From Posidoniimonas polymericola (GTDB lineage Bacteria > Planctomycetota > Planctomycetia > Pirellulales > Lacipirellulaceae): a stretch of DNA of 64,000 nucleotides. The notes beneath the pieces are model-generated. The model saw only the letters and a program-made list of their open reading frames with translations. It was not told where the DNA came from and ran no database searches. The DNA lies in NCBI RefSeq assembly GCF_007859935.1, contig NZ_SJPO01000014.1, forward strand, positions 62,001-126,000. Direction: 5' to 3'. Made by a program: the position numbers and the translations under genes. This document shows, piece after piece, positions 9,351 to 18,136 of this stretch. Positions within the stretch are counted from its first letter, which is position 1. Each line of letters opens with the position of its first letter.

Positions 9351-9384
9351 AGCGTCGCGGGGCCCGGCCCCGCGACGCTTTTTT
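9351..9384 (+). terminator. Rho-independent terminator of the Spy-like gene
   Basis: A perfect 14-bp inverted repeat (9351-9364 with 9366-9379, a very tight loop so the effective stem is ~12 bp) rich in GC is followed by TTTTT at 9380-9384. It lies 58 bases after the stop of the plus-strand gene. It has no matching A-run on the other side, so it should not stop the convergent ccoI transcript. Confidence 0.9.
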
Positions 9385-9425
9385 GTGTTTGTCTTGGGAC
9401 TGCGTCGCGGCAGACTCGCCGTGAT

Positions 9426-11894
9426 CTACCACCGCCCGCCACGCAGACCGGCGGCCGCCGAGGCGAGCACGGTCGCCGAACTAATCGGCATCAAGACCGC
9501 GGCGACCAGCGGCGTGATCAATCCCGCGGCGGCCAGCGAGACCGCGACCACATTGTAGGTCAGCGAGATCGCCAGGTTCCGGCGGACCACCTGCATCGCC
9601 CGCCGCGACAGCCGCGTCAGTTCGACCAGCGGCGCGAGCCCGTCTTCAGCGAGGTAGACGTCGGCCGCGGCGAGCGAGGCCTCGACCCCGCCGTGCACCG
9701 CGACGCCCACATCGGCCGCCGCCAACGCGGCAGCGTCGTTGACGCCGTCGCCAACCATGACGGTCGGGCCCCGCTGATCGTCGCGTTGTCGCACGATCCC
9801 GAGCTTCGCTTCGGGGGTCATGATCGGGTGGGCCCGCTCGTTGGGGACGCCCACCTGTTGGGCGACGAGCTTCACCACCTCCGGCGCGTCGCCCGACAGG
9901 ATGCTTGGCTCCCAGCCGAGCTCGGCGAGCTGGCGGAGCGCCTCGCCGGCATCAGGGCGGGTCTGATCGGCCAGGGCGGCAAGCCCAAGGAATTGGTCGT
10001 CGACGGCGATCAGCACCACCGTCTGCCCTAGGGCCTGGTGCTCGTAGACGGTGTCTTTCCACAGGTCGCCGATTGAAATGCCCCGCCGGCGGAAGTAGCT
10101 CGGCGCGCCGATCGAAAGCCGCTTGCCGCCGTGCTCCGCGGTGAGGCCGCCGTCGCCACGCTCTTGGATATCTGAGAGCGGCGGGCCGCCCTGCCCCTCG
10201 TCATCGGACTCGAACGCCTGCCGCAGCGCCACCCCAACCGGGTGCTGCGAGTCGTGCTCGGCGCCGGCCACGACCTCCTTGAGCCAGTCGGGGCCGATCC
10301 ACTGCACCACGCTCGGCCGGCCGGCGGTGATGGTGCCGGTCTTGTCGAGCAGCAGCCGGCCGCTCGTGGCGAGCCGCTCGATCGCGCGGGCGTCCTTGAC
10401 AAGCATATTGCGGCGGGCGGCGGACCCGAGCGCCATCGCCATGGTGAGCGGCGTCGCGAGGCCGAGCGCGCAAGGGCAGGCGACAATCAGCAGCGCGACC
10501 GTGTGATCCACTGCCACGGCGCCGCCCGCGTGGGCCCACCAACCGGCCAGCGTGACCAGCGACAGGCCGGCCACCACCGCCACGAACCACCCCGCGACCC
10601 GGTCGGCGAACTGCACGATCGGCGGCTTCTCCCGCACGCCCTGATCGACCAGACGCATCAGGCCGCCGACGCGGGACTCCTCGCCGGCGGCGAGCACGCG
10701 GACCCGGAGCACGCCGCCCAGGTTCTGGGCCCCGGCGAACACCTTGTCGCCGACGCCGACCGCCACCGGCCGCGACTCGCCGGTCAGCAGCGCCTGGTTG
10801 ATCGAGGACTCGCCCTCTTCGACCGCCCCGTCGGCCGGGATCAGATCGCCGGAGCGGACCTCGACCAGCTCGCCGAACACCAGCGAGTCGGACGGCCGCT
10901 GCACGACCTCATCGCCCTGCACGACGCGGCAGCTCGACGGGGCGAACGAGAACATGAGGTTGACGGCCTCGTCTGCACGGCGTTGCTGCCGTGCCTGGAA
11001 CCACCGGCCGACCAGCAGCAGGAAGACCAGCACCGACAGCGAATCGAAGTAGATGTCGCCCCGGTTGAGCACCGTGTTGACCAACCCGGCGGCCCCGCCG
11101 ACGCTCAACGCCAGCGCGATCGGCAGGTCGAGGCTCGGCCGCCGCGTGCGGAGAGACGCCCAAGCGCCGCGGAAAAAAATGGCCCCCGGCCACGCGAGCG
11201 AGGCTAGGCCAAGGCCGGCGCTGACCCAGCGGAACAGCAGTTGAAAGTGTGCCTCGATGCCCGAGAACAAGCCCGCGTACAGCGCTAGCGCCAGCAGCAT
11301 GCTGTTGGCGGCCAGCGCGCCGGCCACGCCGAGCCGCACCATCTGACGGCGTTCCTCCTGCCGGCGGACCTCCTCGGACGAAACGCCCGCCGCCGCGTGC
11401 GAGGGGTACCCCAGCCGGTCGAGCGTCTGGGCGACCTTCGACAGCGGGACGGCCGCCGGGTCCCAGGTAACGCGGACCAGCGAGGCCCGCAGGCTGAGCC
11501 GCGCCTCGGCGACTCCGGGCAGAACGTCGGGCAGGCGTTCGACCAGCCACAGGCAGGCCGCGCAGTGCACGCCCTCAAGCCGCAGGTCGGCGACCCGCCG
11601 GCCGGTCGCGGTCTCGCGGGTCTGGCTCGCCAGGAACTGCTCGCTGTCGAACGCGGCGTACCGCTCACGGGTAGCTGAGCCGCGGCGCGGCTTGGCGGCG
11701 ACCGACTCGCGGAGCCGGTAGTAGCGGTCCAGGCCGTTCGCGTGGATCATGTCGTAGACCGTGCGGCAGCCGTTGCAGCAGAACTGCCGCTCGGCGGCGG
11801 GCTCGATCAGCCCCTTCGGCACCGGCAGCCCGCAGTGGTCACACGCCGTGGACGGTTGCGTCACGGTCTGCTCTTTCAAGGCGGCGACGGGCAT
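9426..11894 (-). CDS. ccoI: Copper-transporting P1B-type ATPase of the cbb3 cluster (CcoI/FixI)
   Basis: 822 residues. The N-terminus has a cysteine-rich metal-binding block (CDHCGLP, then FCCNGC), followed by a heavy-metal-associated domain with CAACLW (~residue 112). The transmembrane CPCALGLATP (~471), the phosphorylation motif DKTGT (~516) and GDGVND (~713) define a P1B ATPase. CcoI pumps copper out of the cytoplasm for insertion into the CuB site of cbb3 oxidase. It is the last gene of the minus-strand cco operon. Its ATG at 11894 overlaps the TGA of the preceding gene by one base (GTG at 11897 is an alternative). No ccoS-like small gene follows it. Confidence 0.93.
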   Translation of the reverse strand: MPVAALKEQTVTQPSTACDHCGLPVPKGLIEPAAERQFCCNGCRTVYDMIHANGLDRYYRLRESVAAKPRRGSATRERYAAFDSEQFLASQTRETATGRRVADLRLEGVHCAACLWLVERLPDVLPGVAEARLSLRASLVRVTWDPAAVPLSKVAQTLDRLGYPSHAAAGVSSEEVRRQEERRQMVRLGVAGALAANSMLLALALYAGLFSGIEAHFQLLFRWVSAGLGLASLAWPGAIFFRGAWASLRTRRPSLDLPIALALSVGGAAGLVNTVLNRGDIYFDSLSVLVFLLLVGRWFQARQQRRADEAVNLMFSFAPSSCRVVQGDEVVQRPSDSLVFGELVEVRSGDLIPADGAVEEGESSINQALLTGESRPVAVGVGDKVFAGAQNLGGVLRVRVLAAGEESRVGGLMRLVDQGVREKPPIVQFADRVAGWFVAVVAGLSLVTLAGWWAHAGGAVAVDHTVALLIVACPCALGLATPLTMAMALGSAARRNMLVKDARAIERLATSGRLLLDKTGTITAGRPSVVQWIGPDWLKEVVAGAEHDSQHPVGVALRQAFESDDEGQGGPPLSDIQERGDGGLTAEHGGKRLSIGAPSYFRRRGISIGDLWKDTVYEHQALGQTVVLIAVDDQFLGLAALADQTRPDAGEALRQLAELGWEPSILSGDAPEVVKLVAQQVGVPNERAHPIMTPEAKLGIVRQRDDQRGPTVMVGDGVNDAAALAAADVGVAVHGGVEASLAAADVYLAEDGLAPLVELTRLSRRAMQVVRRNLAISLTYNVVAVSLAAAGLITPLVAAVLMPISSATVLASAAAGLRGGRW

Positions 11895-12679
11895 CACTCG
11901 CCCTCATTGGTAGCCGCGGCCGCGTCCGGTCGACAGCAGGGTGGGAGTTCAGTGGGGTCCGGGACCAATTCCTCCGAGTCCTCGGCAGCCGCGGCGGCGC
12001 GCGCCAGCGAAGCCGGGTCGAGCCCGGCCCGGCCGACCAGCGTGAAGACGCCGACTCCGATCAGCGCCGCCGCCGTGATCGCCGGCATCCGGGAGCCGAG
12101 CACCCCCATCGCCGCGCGCAGGCCCATGCCGAGCGAGATCAACATCGGCAGCGTGCCGACCCAGAACACCGCCATTACGACCGCGCCCGCCAGCGGCTGG
12201 CCGGTCCCGGCGGCGGTGATAGCGAAGGCGTAGAGCCAGCCGCACGGCAGCAGCGTGGTGAGCAGCCCGATCGCCAACGCCCGCCGGACCGGGGGGAGCG
12301 TCAGCGCGACCCGCTGCCCGGCTTGCACGGTCTTCACCCACACAGCCGGCGGCTTGGTGTGCCTGAGCCGCAGCCCAGCGACGCGGGCCAGCTCGAGCAG
12401 GCCAAACAGCACCATCAGTCCACCGGCGGCGGCCATCGCCAGCGGCTGCAGGCCGGCAAGCGTCGAGGTCAGGTCGACCAGGGCTCCGGCGGCTCCTGCG
12501 GCGGCGCCGAGCAGCATATAGGTAGCCAGCCGCCCCAGGTGGTACGCCAGGTGGAGCCGGGTCTGGGGCGTGTCGCCTGAGTCGTTCACCGCGAACGCCA
12601 CAAATGGCCCGCACATGCCTGCGCAGTGCAGCGAGCCGAGCAGGCTGGCAATCAGGACAGCGGTGGTGAGGGCTAACAT
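11894..12679 (-). CDS. SafE/TauE-like membrane protein of the cco cluster
   Basis: 261 residues with about six to seven hydrophobic helices. Near the N-terminus it has GSLHCAGMCGPFVAF, the His-Cys-x-x-x-Cys signature of the small SafE-like membrane proteins regularly found in ccoGHIS clusters. A Pro-containing LLPCGWLYAF block starts the second half. These proteins are thought to help in copper supply or cytochrome oxidase maturation, though the biochemical role is not settled. It sits between the mini-FixH gene (32-base gap) and ccoI (overlapping stop/start). The C-terminal ~35 residues are acidic and end with a CC pair, possibly cytoplasmic. Confidence 0.8.
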   Translation of the reverse strand: MLALTTAVLIASLLGSLHCAGMCGPFVAFAVNDSGDTPQTRLHLAYHLGRLATYMLLGAAAGAAGALVDLTSTLAGLQPLAMAAAGGLMVLFGLLELARVAGLRLRHTKPPAVWVKTVQAGQRVALTLPPVRRALAIGLLTTLLPCGWLYAFAITAAGTGQPLAGAVVMAVFWVGTLPMLISLGMGLRAAMGVLGSRMPAITAAALIGVGVFTLVGRAGLDPASLARAAAAAEDSEELVPDPTELPPCCRPDAAAATNEGE

Positions 12680-12711
12680 CGAGGCTTCGGTTCTCGGCCG
12701 TTCGAGGGCCG

Positions 12712-12936
12712 TTAGCGTTGTGGGGCCGCAGCGGGCTGGCTGCTGGGAAGGGTTACGGTCGCGGGGCGGCCGAGCGTGGCGTCGGTGTAGGACGCGGGGG
12801 GCGCCTCGGGGGGGACCGCCAACGCGAACGTCATGGCGATCAGCATGATCGTCATGTGCCCCCCGAGCAGGGCGCAGATGATGACCGGCCAGCAGATCTG
12901 CTGCCAGAAGGTTGGTTCGTTGGGCGTGTCGTTCAT
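12712..12936 (-). CDS. Very short FixH/CcoH-like protein, single membrane helix
   Basis: 74 residues: a short polar start (MNDTPNEPTFWQQICW), one hydrophobic helix (about residues 17-41) and a Pro/Ala-rich tail with a YTDA element. It occupies exactly the position of fixH/ccoH, between ccoG and ccoI, and its start overlaps the ccoG stop by four bases (ATGA). Usual FixH proteins are 150-180 residues with a periplasmic beta domain. That domain is absent here, so this is either a minimal or a truncated FixH. The call rests mainly on position and the single anchor helix. Confidence 0.6.
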   Translation of the reverse strand: MNDTPNEPTFWQQICWPVIICALLGGHMTIMLIAMTFALAVPPEAPPASYTDATLGRPATVTLPSSQPAAAPQR

Positions 12937-14357
12937 TCTGGTTTCTCCGCAGGCGTCTGAGCCGCCGGGGCGACGTCGCCGATCAGCCGCAGGGTGTGGG
13001 TGCGCTGCTCGCCGGCGTCGTCCGAGATAAGCAGCGTGGTCGATAGTTCGCCGCGGCGGAACTCGCCTGGCGGGGTCAGCAGTCGGAGCGGCTCGGTCAG
13101 CCGCTCACGCGGGTCGAGCCTTAGCTCGAGCGGCCCCCCCGCGATCTCTACCGTCTCGGGCGACTGCACCTCGATGCGGTAGGTGCGGGGCTCGTGCGTG
13201 CGGTTCTCGACGATGAAGCGGAACACGTTCTCGTTGAGCCCCTCCTCGGTAGTGCGGTAGGGCCTGCCAACATTGCGGAGCGCGTCGACGTCGAACGTGC
13301 TCTTGGTGGCCAGCAGGGTCACGAACGTCAGCGCCAATAGCGAGATGACCGACGCGTAGACAATTACGCGGGGGCGGACCACCTTGGTCGGAGCCCCGTC
13401 GAGCGCCGCCTGCGAGCTGTAACGGATCAGCCCCTTCGGCAGTCCGATCTTGTCCATCACCGAGTCGCAGGCGTCGATGCACTGGGCGCAGCCGACGCAC
13501 TCCAGCTGCAGCCCCTGCCGGATGTCGATGCCGGTCGGGCAGACCGCCACGCACATGTTGCACGCGACGCAGTCGCCCAGCCCGGCCGCCGCGCGGTCGC
13601 GTCCCTTGCCGCGGGGCTCGCCCCGCTTCTCGTCGTAGCCGATGATGGCCGACGAGCGGTCGAGCATCACCGACTGGAACCGCCCGTAGGGGCAGCCGAT
13701 GATGCACAGCTGCTCACGCCAGTAGCAGAAATCGAACATCATCAGGCCGGTGATCGCCGCCACCAGGGCGAACGACCCCGGGTGCTTCCACGGCGTGCTG
13801 GTCCAGATCCACTCGTGGAGCTTGTCGGCGCCGATAAAGTAGGCCAGGAACGTGTTCGCCAGGTGCAGGCAGATCGCCAAGTACACCAGGTACATCACCG
13901 CCTTCCACGGCCCGGCCACCTTCATGTCGGGCGCCCCGCCCTTGCCGCTCCGGCCGGAGAAGAACCGCTCGATCGGGCGGAACACGAACTCCAGGTAGAC
14001 GGTCTGCGGGCAGGCCCAGCCACACCACACGCGGCCGGCGATTGCCGTGACGAAGAAGATCGACAAGAACAGCATCACCATGAACACCGCCAGCAACACG
14101 GTGTCGGTCGGCAGGAAGGTGAAGCCGAAGAACGTGAACTCGCGGTTCGCGACATCGAGCAAGATCGCCGGCTTGCCGCCGATCTTGATGAACGGCAGCA
14201 ACGCGTAGACCGCGATCAGCACGTACGCGACGATCCGGCGGCGGGCCCAGAAGACGCCCTTCGCCAGCCGTGGGTGGAGCCACCTCCGGCTGCCGTCGTG
14301 CTCGAGCGTCGAGAGCACGCGTTCTTCTGGCTCTAGCAGCGGAAGGTCTTTGGACAT
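12933..14357 (-). CDS. ccoG: cbb3 oxidase accessory ferredoxin-like protein CcoG/FixG
   Basis: 474 residues. Membrane helices are followed by CGWACPQTVYLEFVF (~residue 110) and a bis-[4Fe-4S] ferredoxin block with CVACNMCVAVCP and CVGCAQCIDACD (~262-305), then a further helix and a periplasmic immunoglobulin-like domain typical of CcoG (EVQSPETVEIAGGP). CcoG proteins are reported to act in copper reduction and assembly of cbb3 oxidase. It lies 63 bases after ccoP and overlaps the mini-fixH gene by four bases. All expected cysteines are present. Confidence 0.94.
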   Translation of the reverse strand: MSKDLPLLEPEERVLSTLEHDGSRRWLHPRLAKGVFWARRRIVAYVLIAVYALLPFIKIGGKPAILLDVANREFTFFGFTFLPTDTVLLAVFMVMLFLSIFFVTAIAGRVWCGWACPQTVYLEFVFRPIERFFSGRSGKGGAPDMKVAGPWKAVMYLVYLAICLHLANTFLAYFIGADKLHEWIWTSTPWKHPGSFALVAAITGLMMFDFCYWREQLCIIGCPYGRFQSVMLDRSSAIIGYDEKRGEPRGKGRDRAAAGLGDCVACNMCVAVCPTGIDIRQGLQLECVGCAQCIDACDSVMDKIGLPKGLIRYSSQAALDGAPTKVVRPRVIVYASVISLLALTFVTLLATKSTFDVDALRNVGRPYRTTEEGLNENVFRFIVENRTHEPRTYRIEVQSPETVEIAGGPLELRLDPRERLTEPLRLLTPPGEFRRGELSTTLLISDDAGEQRTHTLRLIGDVAPAAQTPAEKPE

Positions 14358-14420
14358 AATTCGGCGGTGATGCTCTTGCTCTTGTCGGCGGCGCCGGGCG
14401 TGAGTCGGCGTTTGGCGTGG

Positions 14421-15014
14421 TTAGCTCTCAGGCCAGGCAGGGATCTCGTTCCCCTCGGCCGGCTTGCCGCCCGGAACATTCTTGCCGCGGAGCGAGGCAA
14501 CGTACGCCGCCACCAGCACCACCTCGTTCGGGTGCAGCCGGTTGCCCCAGGCGGGCATCGCGCCGGCCTTGGCGCCGTTCTGCACGACGCCGGCGATGTC
14601 CTCGATCTTCTTGACGTTGATGTACCGATTGTCCGTCAGGTTCGGGCCCGAGATGCCGCCGCCCTCCGGCCCGTGGCAGGTGATGCAGTGCGTCTTGAAG
14701 GTCACCGCCCCGACGGCGCTCCACTTCGGGTCGTCCATGTACTCCAGGAGGGTCTCCTGGGTCGGCTCCAGGGTGCCGATCTCACCGAACTGCAGCCGCA
14801 GGTTTTCGGCGTACGCGCGGTCGTACTGCGCGGCCAGCGTGTTGGCCTGGTACGGAGAGTGGAACACCAGCAGGTAGACCGGCGCCAGGGCGACGGTCGC
14901 CACGAACAGCCAGTTCCACCAGCCGGGCGTCGGGTTGTCGTATTCCTGAATGCCGTCGTACTGGTGCCCAGAGAGCTTGTCGGCTTCCGCTGCTTCGTTG
15001 GGGTTGTTGGACAT
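14421..15014 (-). CDS. ccoP: cbb3-type cytochrome c oxidase subunit III, mono-haem form
   Basis: 197 residues. The N-terminus carries the FixP_N-like sequence YDGIQEYDNPTPGWWNWLF with one membrane helix. It is followed by a single cytochrome c domain with CITCHGPEG (~residue 108) and an axial Met in AMPAWG. Canonical CcoP is about 300 residues with two haem c groups; here one whole cytochrome domain is missing. The protein should still pass electrons to the CcoNO core. Located 24 bases downstream of ccoQ. ATG 15014 is the natural start. Confidence 0.92.
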   Translation of the reverse strand: MSNNPNEAAEADKLSGHQYDGIQEYDNPTPGWWNWLFVATVALAPVYLLVFHSPYQANTLAAQYDRAYAENLRLQFGEIGTLEPTQETLLEYMDDPKWSAVGAVTFKTHCITCHGPEGGGISGPNLTDNRYINVKKIEDIAGVVQNGAKAGAMPAWGNRLHPNEVVLVAAYVASLRGKNVPGGKPAEGNEIPAWPES

Positions 15015-15038
15015 ATTTTTAGTAGGATCGGTTTGGGT

Positions 15039-15212
15039 TTATTGGTGGGGCCTGGCGTCGTGGTCCTCGAGCGGCATCTGCGACCAGTCGCGGACCTGCC
15101 GGCGTGAGCGGGTCAGGATCCAGGCCGCCACGCCGACGAACACCGCGATGAAGATCAGCATGCCCGTGACCGAGCTGAACCGCAGCAGGGTTTCTGTTGT
15201 TGACTGGTTCAT
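15039..15212 (-). CDS. ccoQ: cbb3 oxidase small subunit CcoQ
   Basis: A 57-residue frame read directly from the sequence. It opens MNQSTTETLLRFSSVTG, has one hydrophobic helix (MLIFIAVFVGVAAWILT, residues 18-34), then a basic RSRRQ and a polar tail ending in HQ. Its ATG overlaps the TGA of ccoNO by four bases (ATGA), so translation is probably coupled. Size, single helix followed by basic residues, and position between the catalytic subunits and ccoP all fit CcoQ, which stabilises the cbb3 complex. Confidence 0.85.
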   Translation of the reverse strand: MNQSTTETLLRFSSVTGMLIFIAVFVGVAAWILTRSRRQVRDWSQMPLEDHDARPHQ

Positions 15213-17587
15213 CGGTTGAGCTCCTCACTCTGGGGTTTGGTCATCGCCGTCGTGGGGGGCGCGGCGTCCTCGTCGGCCACTTCCTCCACCTGCGCGGCGG
15301 GTGCATCGCTGCTAGGGGCCTCGCTGCTAGGGGCCTCCGGGGCCGCGAACAGGTCGGTGCCGAGCCGCTGCAGGTAGGCGACCAGCGCCACCACGCGTTT
15401 GTCGGACAGGTCGATCTCCTTGCCGTCCAGCGTGCGGTAGGGGCCGGCGTTCTGCTGCACGAAGTCCGCGGCGATCTGCTTCGCCTGCGTCTTTGCGTCG
15501 TCGACCGACTGGTCGCGGTCGTCGCCCTCGTACTGGTCGTACGGCACGCCAAGGGTCTGCATCGCGGCGATGCGGACCGGGATCGACTCGAAATCGATCT
15601 TCTTCTTCATCAGCCAGGGGTACTTCGGCATCACCGAGCCCTCGTTCATGCGCGCCGGGTCCTGGAAGTGCAGCACGTGCCACTGGTTGTTCTGCTTGCC
15701 GCCCTCACGCGCCAGGTCGGGGCCGATGCGCCGCGACCCCCACTGGAACGGGTGGTCGTAGACGCTCTCGCCCGGCTTGCTGAACTCGCCGTAGCGTTTG
15801 GTTTCGGCGACCATCGGGCGGATCATCTGCGAGTGGCAGTTGTAGCACCCCTCGCTGATGTAGATGTCACGGCCGGTGAGCTCCAGCGGCGTGTACGGCT
15901 TGACCGAGGCGATGGTCGGCACGTTCGAGCGGATCACGAAGGTCGGCACCAGCTCCAGCAGCGAAGCGGTGGCGACCGCCAGCGTGGTCATCACCGTGAA
16001 CTTCACCGGCAGCCGCTCCCACACACGGTGCCACCAGAAGGTCGACCACACGTCTATCTTCTTGGCGTAGTCGGTGACCATCTCGAGGTCCGACTCGGGC
16101 GCGGTCTCGGGGGCGAAGTCGAGGTCGCTCAGCGCGGGCGCCTCGTGCACCTGCTCCTCGTACTCGGCCGGGCGGGCGGCCCAGGTGCGGTAGATGTTCC
16201 AGCACCCGACCAGCGTGCCGCCTAGGTAGAGCGTGCCGCCCAGCAGCCGGATGAAGTACATCGGGATGATGGCGCGGGTTGTCTGGACGAAGTCCGGGTA
16301 GGCGAGCTGGCCCGACTCGGTGACGCCCCGCCACATCAGGCCCTGGGTCAGCCCCGCGACGTACATCGAGACGACGTACAGCAGGATGCCGATCGTGGCG
16401 GTCCAGAAGTGCAGGTTGGCCAGGCCCTGGCTGTGCAGCTTGGTCTGGTACAGCCGCGGGGCGAGCCAGTAGATCATGCCGAACGCCATGAAGCCGTTCC
16501 AGCCGAGGGCGCCGGCGTGCACGTGGCCGATGCCCCAGTCGGTGTAGTGGCTGAGCGAGTTGACCGCCTTGATCGACAGCATCGGCCCCTCGAAGGTGCT
16601 CATGCCGTAGAAGGTAATCGCCACGACGAAGAACTTAAGCACCGGGTCGCCGGTCACCTTGTGCCAGGCGCCGCGGAGCGTCAGCAGGCCGTTGATCATG
16701 CCGCCCCAGCTCGGCATCCACAGCATCAGGCTGAAGACCATACCGAGCGACTGGGCCCACTCCGGCACCGCCGTGTAGTGCAGGTGGTGCGGGCCGGCCC
16801 AGATGTAGATGAACACCAGCGACCAGAAGTGCAGAATCGACAGTCGGTAGGAGAACACCGGCCGGTCGGCCGCCTTCGGCAGGAAGTAGTACATCAGCCC
16901 GAGGAACGGCGTCGTGAGGAAGAACGCCACCGCGTTGTGGCCGTACCACCACTGCATCATCGCGTCCTGCACGCCGGCGTAGATCGGGTAGCTCTTGAAC
17001 AGCCCGGCGGGGACCACCAGGTTGTTGAAGATGTGCAGCACCGCCACGGTGACGATCGTGGCGATGTAGAACCACAACGCCACGTACATGTGCCGCTCAC
17101 GCCGCTTGATCAGCGTCATGAAGAAGTTGACGCCAAAGAAGCCGGCCCACACCAACGCGATCGCGATGTCGATCGGCCACTCGAGCTCGGCGTACTCCTT
17201 GCTCTGCGTGATCCCGAAAGGGAGCGTCAACGCCGCGCTGACGATGATCAGCTGCCAGCCCCAGAAGTGCAGCCGGCTGAGGGTGTCGCTGAACATGCGG
17301 GCCTTGCACAGCCGCTGCGTGCTGTAGTAGATGGCCGCGAAGATGGCGTTGCCGGCGAAAGCGAAGATCACCGCGTTGGTGTGCAGCGGACGCAGCCGCC
17401 CAAAGGTGATCCACTCCAGGCCGCCGTTGAGCCACGGCATCGGCAGCTCCGCCGCGATGATCAGGCCGACCAGGAAGCCTACCACCGCCCACACCAGGGT
17501 CGCGGTGACAAACATCCGCACGATGGCGTCGTCGTAGCTGAACCGCTCGAGTCCTGGAGCGGCTTCTTCGGATTGGGGCGTCGTCAT
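15209..17587 (-). CDS. ccoNO: cbb3-type cytochrome c oxidase subunits I and II fused (CcoN-CcoO)
   Basis: 792 residues. The N-terminal ~480 residues are the many-helix haem-copper oxidase subunit I, including RPLHTNAVIFAFAGN, WWYGHNAVAFFLTTPF with haem/copper histidines, and a HVHAGALGWNG block. The C-terminal ~280 residues are the mono-haem CcoO, with CYNCHSQMIRPM (~residue 580) and IGPDLAREGGK. In proteobacteria these are two separate genes; the fused form is known elsewhere, including planctomycetes. It is the high-affinity terminal oxidase core reducing O2 in the inner membrane. It starts 39 bases after the Rrf2 regulator stop and begins a tightly packed operon. The C-terminal tail is Ala/Glu-rich with a small SSEAPSS repeat. 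Confidence 0.95.
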   Translation of the reverse strand: MTTPQSEEAAPGLERFSYDDAIVRMFVTATLVWAVVGFLVGLIIAAELPMPWLNGGLEWITFGRLRPLHTNAVIFAFAGNAIFAAIYYSTQRLCKARMFSDTLSRLHFWGWQLIIVSAALTLPFGITQSKEYAELEWPIDIAIALVWAGFFGVNFFMTLIKRRERHMYVALWFYIATIVTVAVLHIFNNLVVPAGLFKSYPIYAGVQDAMMQWWYGHNAVAFFLTTPFLGLMYYFLPKAADRPVFSYRLSILHFWSLVFIYIWAGPHHLHYTAVPEWAQSLGMVFSLMLWMPSWGGMINGLLTLRGAWHKVTGDPVLKFFVVAITFYGMSTFEGPMLSIKAVNSLSHYTDWGIGHVHAGALGWNGFMAFGMIYWLAPRLYQTKLHSQGLANLHFWTATIGILLYVVSMYVAGLTQGLMWRGVTESGQLAYPDFVQTTRAIIPMYFIRLLGGTLYLGGTLVGCWNIYRTWAARPAEYEEQVHEAPALSDLDFAPETAPESDLEMVTDYAKKIDVWSTFWWHRVWERLPVKFTVMTTLAVATASLLELVPTFVIRSNVPTIASVKPYTPLELTGRDIYISEGCYNCHSQMIRPMVAETKRYGEFSKPGESVYDHPFQWGSRRIGPDLAREGGKQNNQWHVLHFQDPARMNEGSVMPKYPWLMKKKIDFESIPVRIAAMQTLGVPYDQYEGDDRDQSVDDAKTQAKQIAADFVQQNAGPYRTLDGKEIDLSDKRVVALVAYLQRLGTDLFAAPEAPSSEAPSSDAPAAQVEEVADEDAAPPTTAMTKPQSEELNR

Positions 17588-17626
17588 ATTACCTGCGAGA
17601 AAAACGATCGGGTTGGTGGGGATTTA

Positions 17627-18136
17627 CTACTTGGCTTCGTTGAGCGCGACGCCGTCGGGGACATCGTGGGGGGCGCCCACGGCGGTCCCGTTGGCGGACG
17701 TTTCGTCCGCCTCTTGCTGGCCGCACCGCAGGGGCTTGCCGTCCGGCCCAAACGCCAGATCTTGAATCGTGGTTTCAGTAAACCGACGCTGCATGGATTC
17801 CTGCACTTCGTCGAGCAGCTTGTGGAGTGGACACAGCGCCTTAGAGGCGCCGGCGCCGTGTGACGGGCACGAGTCAAACCGACGCACCGGGTCGACGCAG
17901 TTCACCACTTCGATAACCGTCAGCGATTCCGGATCGCGCTGAAGCTTGTACCCACCACGCACCCCCCGCTGAGCAGAAACAATATCTGCACGCGTTAGGG
18001 GCTGCAACACCTTCGGCAGGTAACTCAGCGGCACGTTCGTGCACCCAGCGATACTCTGGGTCGTCTGGGCGGTGTTGTGCTGCGCGAGGCACGTTACCGC
18101 TCGCAGGGCGTATTCGGCGGTTTGGGAAACTGGCAT
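17627..18136 (-). CDS. Rrf2-family transcriptional regulator, first gene of the cco operon
   Basis: 169 residues. The N-terminal winged helix (MPVSQTAEYALRAVTCLAQH through RGVRGGYKL) is typical of Rrf2/NsrR/IscR. Three cysteines at residues 80, 90 and 102 (spacing x9, x11) lie in the region that holds an Fe-S cluster in NsrR and IscR, where the spacing is shorter (x5, x5). It therefore may sense oxygen, nitric oxide or iron-sulphur status. It is upstream of and on the same strand as ccoNO with only 39 bases between, so it is likely co-transcribed and may control the operon. A dyad 47-64 bases before its start could be its operator. Confidence 0.88.
   Translation of the reverse strand: MPVSQTAEYALRAVTCLAQHNTAQTTQSIAGCTNVPLSYLPKVLQPLTRADIVSAQRGVRGGYKLQRDPESLTVIEVVNCVDPVRRFDSCPSHGAGASKALCPLHKLLDEVQESMQRRFTETTIQDLAFGPDGKPLRCGQQEADETSANGTAVGAPHDVPDGVALNEAK

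Noticed and set aside
16409..17863. 484-residue frame on the plus strand opposite ccoNO
   Set aside because: Antisense shadow of ccoNO; low-complexity His/Arg/Glu-rich product without family motifs.
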